Below are positions 1 to 4,989 of a stretch of 64,000 nucleotides of DNA, one piece after another. Position 1 is the stretch's first letter, and every line of letters starts with the position of its first letter. The position numbers and the translations under genes were made by a program. The notes under the pieces are model-generated. The model was not told the origin of the DNA. It did not search any database and saw only the letters and a program-made list of their open reading frames with translations. Source of the DNA: Nocardioides alkalitolerans (GTDB lineage Bacteria > Actinomycetota > Actinomycetes > Propionibacteriales > Nocardioidaceae); the NCBI GenBank assembly GCA_038184435.1, contig CP116227.1, positions 3,749,501 through 3,813,500 of the forward strand, given 5' to 3'.

Positions 1-2
1 AC

Positions 3-1043
3 TGGCAGCACGCGCGGGCGGGCTTCCCCTACGCCCGGTTCACCGACGACGTCGAGATCGCGTGGGTGGTCGGCGCGGGCGACGGCGGCGGTGCCAGCGG
101 TGGGGGAGAGGTGCTCGTCCCCGCGTCGTGGGTGCACCTCAACTGGCGCACCGGCGAGCGACGGGGCGATCCGTTCCTGCACCACCTCAACTACGCGGGC
201 ATCGCCACCGGGCAGGGGCTCGCCGACGCCGCCCGGCGCGGGTTGCTGGAGCTCGTCGAGCGCGACTCGCTGTCGCTGTGGTGGCACCTCGACCTGCCGG
301 CGCGCGGGATCGACGTCGCCAGCGTGCCGGGCCTGGCGGACCACCTCGCGGGCTCGCGGCTGGAGGTCCACCTGCTCGAGCTGCCGTCGTGGTTCGGGGT
401 GCCGGTCGTCGCGGCCCTCGTGCGCGACCCCGTCACGGGCATCGCCGCCGGTGGGTTCTCGGCCAAGCTCGACCCGGCGGAGACGGCCACGAAGGCGGTG
501 CTCGAGGCGGTGCACAGCTGGGTCTTCACCCGCGGCCTGCTCGACGCCGACGGCTGGGTCTTCGGGTCGATGGACGCCGGGGTGCTCTCGCGGGGGCTCT
601 ACCTCGAGCACCGGGCGGACCGGTCCTACCTCGACGCAGCCGGCGCGCTGCAGGAGCACGTGCGCGACCTCGGCGCCCAGGCGCAGGTGTGGCTCGACCC
701 GCGGGTGCAGGCGGCGCTCGCTCCCCGGTTCACCGATCCCGGCGAGGTGGTCGGCATCGACGCGCTGCCCGTCGGCACCGAGGAGGGGATGCGGGCCGCC
801 CTCGCCGCGGCGGGGCACGAGGTGATCGTCTGCGACCTCACCACGCCCGACGTCGCGCTCACCCCGCTGCGGGTCGCGCGCGTCTGTGCCCGGGGACTGG
901 TGCCGAACGCGCCCGCGGCGTTCACCTACCTCGGCCTCCCGCGCTGGGCCGAGGTGGCCGCGACGACGCCGAACCGGCACGGGCGCCGGGTCGACGTCAC
1001 CGACCCGGCCCAGCTGCTCCTGCTGCCCCCGCCCAGCCTGTGA
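3..1043 (+). CDS. YcaO-domain protein, TOMM cyclodehydratase-like (5' partial)
   Basis: The gene is cut by the left edge; 346 residues are visible and the frame is open to the first base. YcaO enzymes activate backbone amides with ATP to form azoline rings or thioamides in ribosomal peptides. Visible YcaO features are the G-I-A-T-G-Q-G-L block followed by the LLELVERDSLSLWW helix (about residues 78-92, with the conserved E-R-D), a later AAGGFSAKLDPAETATKAVLEAV-like helix broken here for brevity, and a proline-rich C-terminus ending PPPSL, as is common in azoline-forming YcaO proteins. The stop overlaps the start of the next gene (MFS exporter) by 4 bp, so the two are translationally coupled. 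The precursor peptide and partner E1-like protein would lie upstream, outside the window. I am confident of the family and less sure of the exact chemistry. Confidence 0.8.
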   Translation, partial: WQHARAGFPYARFTDDVEIAWVVGAGDGGGASGGGEVLVPASWVHLNWRTGERRGDPFLHHLNYAGIATGQGLADAARRGLLELVERDSLSLWWHLDLPARGIDVASVPGLADHLAGSRLEVHLLELPSWFGVPVVAALVRDPVTGIAAGGFSAKLDPAETATKAVLEAVHSWVFTRGLLDADGWVFGSMDAGVLSRGLYLEHRADRSYLDAAGALQEHVRDLGAQAQVWLDPRVQAALAPRFTDPGEVVGIDALPVGTEEGMRAALAAAGHEVIVCDLTTPDVALTPLRVARVCARGLVPNAPAAFTYLGLPRWAEVAATTPNRHGRRVDVTDPAQLLLLPPPSL

Positions 1044-2365
1044 GCGCCCCGTCCGTCAGCGCCTGGGACGTCCCGGCGTACCGGACCTACCTCGCCGTCC
1101 GTGCCCTCGCCATGGCGGGCGGCGCGCTGACGCTCGTCGCGCTCCCGGTGCTCGTCTACCGGCTCACCGGCAGCGCCACCCTGACCGCGTTGATGGCGGC
1201 CGCGGAGACGCTGCCCTACCTCCTGCTCGGCCTGCCGGCCGGCGCGCTCGTCGACCGGTGGCACCGGCGGCGGGTGCTCGTGGGTACGTCGCTGGGCGTC
1301 GCCCTCCTCCTCGCCGCCATCCCGCTGGCGGACGCCGCGGGCGTGCTGACCTACCCCCAGCTGCTCGCGACCGGGCTGCTCGTGGGAGCGCTGTTCGTGT
1401 TCGCGGACGCCGCGTCCTTCGGGGTCGTGCCGCAGATGGTCGGGCGGGACCGGGTCGCATCGGCCACGTCGCTGCTCGTCACCGTCGGCACCGCCATCAG
1501 CGTCGCCGGCCCCGTCGTGGCCGGCGTCCTCGTCGCCACGCTGCCCGCGGCGCTCGTCATCGGCCTCGACGCGCTGGCCCACCTCGTCGCCGCGCTCGTG
1601 CTCGCGCGGCTCCGCTGGGAGGGGAGCGAGACGCGACCGGCGGCGGCAGCGGGGGGCGGGCCGCGCCGTACGCGCCTCGGCGCCGACATCCTCGAGGGCC
1701 TCCGGTTCGTGCTCGGACAGCCCGTCGTGCGCGCGCTGACGCTGCTCGGGATCGGCTGCAGCCTCGCCGGCGGCGCGGTGGCGGGCCTCGTCGTCGTCAT
1801 CGGGGTCGAGCGGCTCGGGCTCGGCGCGGAGGACGCGGCCATCGGATGGCTGTTCGCGGCGGGGGCGCTCGGCACGTTCGTCGCCAGCCTGGCGCTGCCG
1901 CGGCTGCAGCGGCGGGTCGGGGTCGGGCTCATCACGACCTGCGGGTTCGCGGTCGCCGCCGTCGCGGTGGGGGCGTTGTCGGCGGCGACGTCGCTCGCGC
2001 TCGCCCTCGTGCTCCTCGCCTGCTTCCACCTCGCGTCGACGACGCTCATCGTCAACGGGATCGTCGTGCGCCAGGTCGTCACCCCCGACGCGCTCCAGGG
2101 CCGCGTCAACACCACCGCGCGCATGATCGCCTGGGGCGGCAGCCCGTTGGGGGCGGCCGCGGCGGGGGGCGTGGCGGGTACGGCGGGGGTCGAGTGGGCC
2201 CTACGGCTCGCCGCGGTCGCGCTGCTCGTCAGCCTGGTGGGCGCGCTGGTGTGGGGGGTGGTGCGCTACCCGCGGCTCGCTGTGCTGGAGGTGGAGCGGG
2301 CCGAGCCGGGCCGGGCGCAGAAATGTGCGCCTGGTGCCGCTCGGACCGAGCGGGCGCCGTCCTAG
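1040..2365 (+). CDS. MFS transporter (EntS-like exporter type)
   Basis: A 441-residue integral membrane protein of the major facilitator superfamily. It starts with GTG at 1040 inside the YcaO stop (GTGA overlap) and reads VSAPSVSAWDVPAYRTYLAV. About 12 hydrophobic segments are visible, with the MFS loop signature A-G-A-L-V-D-R-W-H-R-R-R between helices 2 and 3 near residue 70. The coupling to a YcaO gene suggests export of the modified peptide or self-immunity; this is inferred from context. The last 15 or so codons and the stop lie inside the first copy of an intergenic palindromic repeat (2319-2379), so the C-terminal tail may have been created by insertion of that repeat. Confidence 0.83.
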   Translation: MSAPSVSAWDVPAYRTYLAVRALAMAGGALTLVALPVLVYRLTGSATLTALMAAAETLPYLLLGLPAGALVDRWHRRRVLVGTSLGVALLLAAIPLADAAGVLTYPQLLATGLLVGALFVFADAASFGVVPQMVGRDRVASATSLLVTVGTAISVAGPVVAGVLVATLPAALVIGLDALAHLVAALVLARLRWEGSETRPAAAAGGGPRRTRLGADILEGLRFVLGQPVVRALTLLGIGCSLAGGAVAGLVVVIGVERLGLGAEDAAIGWLFAAGALGTFVASLALPRLQRRVGVGLITTCGFAVAAVAVGALSAATSLALALVLLACFHLASTTLIVNGIVVRQVVTPDALQGRVNTTARMIAWGGSPLGAAAAGGVAGTAGVEWALRLAAVALLVSLVGALVWGVVRYPRLAVLEVERAEPGRAQKCAPGAARTERAPS

Positions 2366-2379
2366 CCGCACAGTTCTGG
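2319..2379. repeat. Palindromic repeat, copy 1 (CAGAAATGTGC family)
   Basis: CAGAAATGTGC at 2319-2329 is matched by GCACAGTTCTG at 2368-2378, an inverted pair with one mismatch. The interior holds CCGCTCG/CGAGCGG. The copy overlaps the 3' end and stop codon (2363-2365) of the MFS gene. A second copy follows 93 bp downstream. Confidence 0.65.
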
Positions 2380-2411
2380 ACCTCGGGCTGGGGGCGGCGG
2401 GCCGGGCCGGG

Positions 2412-2475
2412 CTCAGAAATGTGCGCCTGGTGACGGTCCGCCCGCGTCAGGACCGCCCCAGCTGCACAGTCCTGA
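2412..2475. repeat. Palindromic repeat, copy 2 (CAGAAATGTGC family)
   Basis: TCAGAAATGTGCGCCTGGTG is repeated exactly from copy 1 apart from the first base, and the distal arm is GCTGCACAGTCCTGA (2461-2474). The interior differs from copy 1 but keeps its own pairing (CGGTCC/GGACCG), so the fold is conserved more than the sequence. It lies between the convergent MFS and XRE genes and may act as a bidirectional terminator or a REP-type element. Confidence 0.6.
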
Positions 2476-2510
2476 ACCCGGTGCGGCTCAGCCCCTCGGT
2501 CCTCTGCCCC

Positions 2511-2720
2511 TCACTTCTCGGAGTCGCTCGCCCCCGGTTCGAACAGCGCGTCGACCGACGTCTCGAACAGTGCCGCGAGGCGGAACGCCAGCGCCAGTGC
2601 GGGGTCGTGGCGCCCGCGTTCGATGGAGATGATCGTCTGGCGCGAGACACCCAGCTGCTGCGCCAGGTCCTGCTGCGTCCAGCCGCGCCACGTGCGGTGC
2701 TCGGCGATGTGGTTGCGCAT
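2511..2720 (-). CDS. XRE-family helix-turn-helix regulator, 69 aa
   Basis: A minimal Cro/CI-type DNA-binding protein consisting of one HTH_3 domain: WTQQDLAQQLGVSRQTIISIE occupies about residues 15-35, and the helix LALAFRLAALFETSVDALF follows. The length fits the small regulators that pair with a membrane protein gene. Its ribosome site AAGGAG lies in the last codons of the upstream membrane gene, whose stop is 4 nt before this ATG, so the two genes are co-translated. The promoter of the pair carries two TTGAC-type inverted repeats, which makes autoregulation likely. The signal it senses is unknown. Confidence 0.85.
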   Translation of the reverse strand: MRNHIAEHRTWRGWTQQDLAQQLGVSRQTIISIERGRHDPALALAFRLAALFETSVDALFEPGASDSEK

Positions 2721-2724
2721 CGGG

Positions 2725-3117
2725 TCACTGCTCCTTCAGGCGGATGAGCCAGTAGCGCACGCCGTAGTCGATGCCGGCCAGCACGGTGAGACCCGTCAGG
2801 AAGACGAACGGTGCCATCTCGTGGGCCCAGGCGACGACCACGGACACCAGGAGGACGGTCGGCACGAAGAACTGCATCGTGTCGAGGAACGCCCCGGACT
2901 GGGCGCGCCGCGTCCATTCGGCCTCGATGTCGCTCGGGGCGGGCTGGGGCCGGTCCCGGCGGCGGTAGATGCCGCCGATGAAGCCCGCCACGGAACAGGC
3001 GGTGACGAAGAGGGGCGCGTTCGTCTGCCACTTCCAGGCGAACACGGCTCCGATCGCCGCCAGCACCACGATGGTCAGCGCCGACCGCACCTTCGTCTCC
3101 AGCGTCATGCCCCTCAT
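2725..3117 (-). CDS. Small membrane protein paired with XRE regulator
   Basis: I chose the ATG at 3117 because GGGGGA sits a few bases upstream, giving 130 residues; ATG at 3108 is possible, and a longer frame from 3150 would start inside an operator. Two hydrophobic helices occur at the N-terminus (VRSALTIVVLAAIGAVFAW and LFVTACSVAGFIGGIY), followed by a basic loop RRRDRPQP, and two more occur at the C-terminus (FFVPTVLLVSVVVAWAH and FVFLTGLTVLAGIDYGV). I do not recognise the family. Small membrane protein/XRE pairs are common in Gram-positive bacteria, and the membrane partner may sense envelope or redox state; that is inference. Confidence 0.75.
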   Translation of the reverse strand: MRGMTLETKVRSALTIVVLAAIGAVFAWKWQTNAPLFVTACSVAGFIGGIYRRRDRPQPAPSDIEAEWTRRAQSGAFLDTMQFFVPTVLLVSVVVAWAHEMAPFVFLTGLTVLAGIDYGVRYWLIRLKEQ

Positions 3118-3130
3118 GCGTCCCCCTTCA

Positions 3131-3150
3131 ATGTCAAACATCCTTGACAT
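3131..3150. promoter_or_regulatory. Operator 2 of the XRE/membrane pair (TGTCAA-N6-TTGACA)
   Basis: ATGTCAA and TTGACAT flank six bases in a perfect inverted repeat. It lies at the expected transcription start of the membrane protein/XRE operon, just upstream of the ribosome site, and matches operator 1 at 3179-3194. The small XRE protein is the obvious candidate ligand. Confidence 0.6.
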
Positions 3151-3153
3151 CGA

Positions 3154-3183
3154 ACGCTAGGACCCCGCCCCGACCAGAGTCAA
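3154..3183 (-). promoter_or_regulatory. Promoter of membrane protein/XRE operon
   Basis: Read on the minus strand, TTGACT (-35, plus coordinates 3178-3183) and TAGCGT (-10, 3154-3159) are separated by 18 bp. Operator 1 covers the -35 element and operator 2 covers the expected start site, so a bound repressor would block initiation. Confidence 0.5.
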
Positions 3184-3196
3184 GTTCTCTTGACAT
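3179..3196. promoter_or_regulatory. Operator 1 (GTCAAG-N4-CTTGAC)
   Basis: GTCAAG (3179-3184) and CTTGAC (3189-3194) form a perfect inverted repeat, the same GTCAA-N6-TTGAC pattern as operator 2. It overlaps the -35 of the leftward promoter and sits about 17 bp before the start of the rightward crotonase gene, so that gene may also respond. Confidence 0.6.
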
Positions 3197-3212
3197 GGAA
3201 CGCCCGGTCACA

Positions 3213-4052
3213 ATGAACGCCATGAGCGACGAGACGACCTGGACCACCGCGGGCGACTACGAGGACATCATCTTCTCCACGACCGACGACGGGATCGCCA
3301 AGATCTCGATCAACCGGCCCGAGGTGCACAACGCGTTCCGCCCGCAGACGCTCATCGACATCTCGCACGCGCTCGACATCGCGCGCGAGGACGAGCGCAT
3401 CGGCGTCATCATCCTCACCGGCGAGGGCGGCAAGGCGTTCTGCTCCGGCGGCGACCAGCGGGTGCGCGGCGACTCGGGCTACAAGACCCACGAGAGCGCC
3501 ACCGGCCGCTTCCACGTCACCGACCTGCACGTGCAGATGCGCCGCTGCCCCAAGCCGATCGTGGCCTCGGTCGCCGGGTGGGCGATCGGCGGCGGCCACG
3601 TGCTCCACCTCGTCGCCGACCTCACGATCGCCGCCGACAACGCCCGCTTCGGCCAGGTCGGCCCGAAGGTCGGCTCGTTCGACGGCGGCTACGGCGCCAG
3701 CATCCTCGCCGACCTCGTCGGCCCGAAGAAGGCGAAGGAGATCTGGTTCCTCTGCCGCCAGTACGACGCGGCCACCGCCCTCGAGATGGGCCTGGTCAAC
3801 ACCGTCGTACCCCTCGAGGACCTCGAGGCCGAGACCCTCACGTGGTGCCGCGAGATGCTCGAGCTCTCGCCCTGGGCGCTGCGCCTGTCGAAGCTGTCGT
3901 TCAACGCCCACGAGGACGGCTACGCCGGCATCCAGCAGCTCGCCCACGACGCCAACCTGCTCTTCTACGGCCAGGCCGAGGCGCAGGAGGGCCGCGAGGC
4001 GTTCAAGGCGAAGCGGAAGCCCGACTTCACGCAGTTCCCGCGTCGGGCCTGA
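3213..4052 (+). CDS. MenB/BadI-family crotonase (dihydroxynaphthoyl-CoA synthase-like)
   Basis: This 279-residue crotonase has the MenB blocks GGDQRVRGDSGY (near residue 90), the oxyanion loop GWAIGGGHVLH, GSFDGGYGAS with the catalytic Asp/Ser/Tyr region, REIWFLCRQYDA-type text (here KEIWFLCRQYDA) and the C-terminal PDFTQFPRRA. MenB closes the naphthoate ring in menaquinone synthesis. One stretch is odd: FGQVGPKVG has Val where type I MenB has Thr, and actinobacterial MenB normally has an Asp nearby (type II). Val at this place is what I recall from BadI, which cleaves 2-ketocyclohexanecarboxyl-CoA. No other men gene is visible. ATG at 3222 is an alternative start; neither has a strong ribosome site. 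The family is certain; the substrate is not. Confidence 0.8.
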   Translation: MNAMSDETTWTTAGDYEDIIFSTTDDGIAKISINRPEVHNAFRPQTLIDISHALDIAREDERIGVIILTGEGGKAFCSGGDQRVRGDSGYKTHESATGRFHVTDLHVQMRRCPKPIVASVAGWAIGGGHVLHLVADLTIAADNARFGQVGPKVGSFDGGYGASILADLVGPKKAKEIWFLCRQYDAATALEMGLVNTVVPLEDLEAETLTWCREMLELSPWALRLSKLSFNAHEDGYAGIQQLAHDANLLFYGQAEAQEGREAFKAKRKPDFTQFPRRA

Positions 4053-4061
4053 GCCGACTCT

Positions 4062-4108
4062 GGTTGTGGTGTGAGGCCGCGGATTTCCGCAGGTCTCGCA
4101 CCACGACC
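4062..4108 (+). terminator. Long GC-rich hairpin after the MenB-like gene
   Basis: GGTTGTGGTGTGAG (4062-4075) pairs with CTCGCACCACGACC (4095-4108) using G-U pairs, and an inner GCGGA-TT-TCCGC caps it. It begins 9 nt after the stop codon and has no U-run. The wobble-compatible mismatches favour selection for RNA structure. It probably ends transcription from both convergent genes. Confidence 0.55.
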
Positions 4109-4237
4109 GGGTGGGCCCCTGAGGCGCCCCCGCCTCCGCCCCAAAAATGTGCAGCCGGGGCGGGCCGGAAGCGACCGGCGCCGCGCCAACGTCCCATTTC
4201 GGAGGGCCGGCTGCGACGCGGGACAGGAGCAGAGAGC

Positions 4238-4951
4238 TCAGAGCCCCCGGAACGCCGGCGTCCGCTTCTCCACGCGCGCCGCGGCCGCCTCCCGCACGTC
4301 CTCGCTGGCCCAGCACGCGGCGAAGGTGCGGTCGATCTCGGCGTCGCTGCCGCCGTTGAGCACGAGCTTGTTGTGGGCGAGCGTCAGCGGCGCCAGCGTC
4401 GCGATCTCCGCGGCCCACGCGAGGGCGTCGTCGAGGGTCCCGGCACGGTCGGCGAGGCCGCAGCCCAGGGCCTCGTCGCGGTCGACGGTCTCGGCGGCCA
4501 GCATCAGCCGCCGGGCCGTCCCGCCGCCGGCGACCGTCTGCAGGGTGCGCATCGTCCAGGCGTCGACCGCCATGCCGTTCCGCGCGGTCGGCACACCGAA
4601 CTTCGCGGTCGTGTCCGCGACCCGCAGGTCGGAGGCGAGCGCGAGCTGCGTCCCGGCGCCGATGGCCGGACCGTTGACGGCCGCGACGACCGGGACGGGC
4701 AGGCGCGTCAGCCCGTGGAGCATGCCGTACAGCGCGTCGAGGAACTCCGCGCCGTACACGCCCCCGAGGTCCGCGCCCGAGCAGAACGACGTGCCCTCCC
4801 CGGTCAGCACCAGGACGCGGGCGCCGGCCTCCACCTCGGCGTGGGCGGCCGCGTCGATGGCGCGGCAGAGCTCCAGGTTCAACGCGTTGCGCCGCTCCGG
4901 GCGCTGGAGGGTGAGCAGCGAGACGGCACCGTCGCGGGTCGTGGCGAGCAT
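4238..4951 (-). CDS. Enoyl-CoA hydratase/isomerase family protein
   Basis: A 237-residue crotonase. RPERRNALN (about residue 18), the oxyanion hole FCSGADL (about 57) and NGPAIGAGTQLALASDLR (about 94) are intact, so a CoA-ester oxyanion pocket is present. At the place where hydratases carry their first catalytic Glu (usually PE after FG), this protein reads FGVPTARNGMAVDAW and the Glu is missing. It may be an isomerase, a thioesterase-like member or a divergent enzyme rather than a true enoyl-CoA hydratase. It converges on the MenB-like gene and stands alone, with AGGGTG as a weak ribosome site before the ATG at 4951. Confidence 0.82.
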   Translation of the reverse strand: MLATTRDGAVSLLTLQRPERRNALNLELCRAIDAAAHAEVEAGARVLVLTGEGTSFCSGADLGGVYGAEFLDALYGMLHGLTRLPVPVVAAVNGPAIGAGTQLALASDLRVADTTAKFGVPTARNGMAVDAWTMRTLQTVAGGGTARRLMLAAETVDRDEALGCGLADRAGTLDDALAWAAEIATLAPLTLAHNKLVLNGGSDAEIDRTFAACWASEDVREAAAARVEKRTPAFRGL

Positions 4952-4989
4952 GGCCGCACCCTAGGACCCACCCCGACGCCCCATGGCGC

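Noticed and set aside
4151..4214. GCAGCCGG/CCGGCTGC inverted repeat as a third CAGAAATGTGC element
   Set aside because: Only the left AAATGTGC arm resembles the family, and the right arm GCACA is missing; kept as a weak note only.
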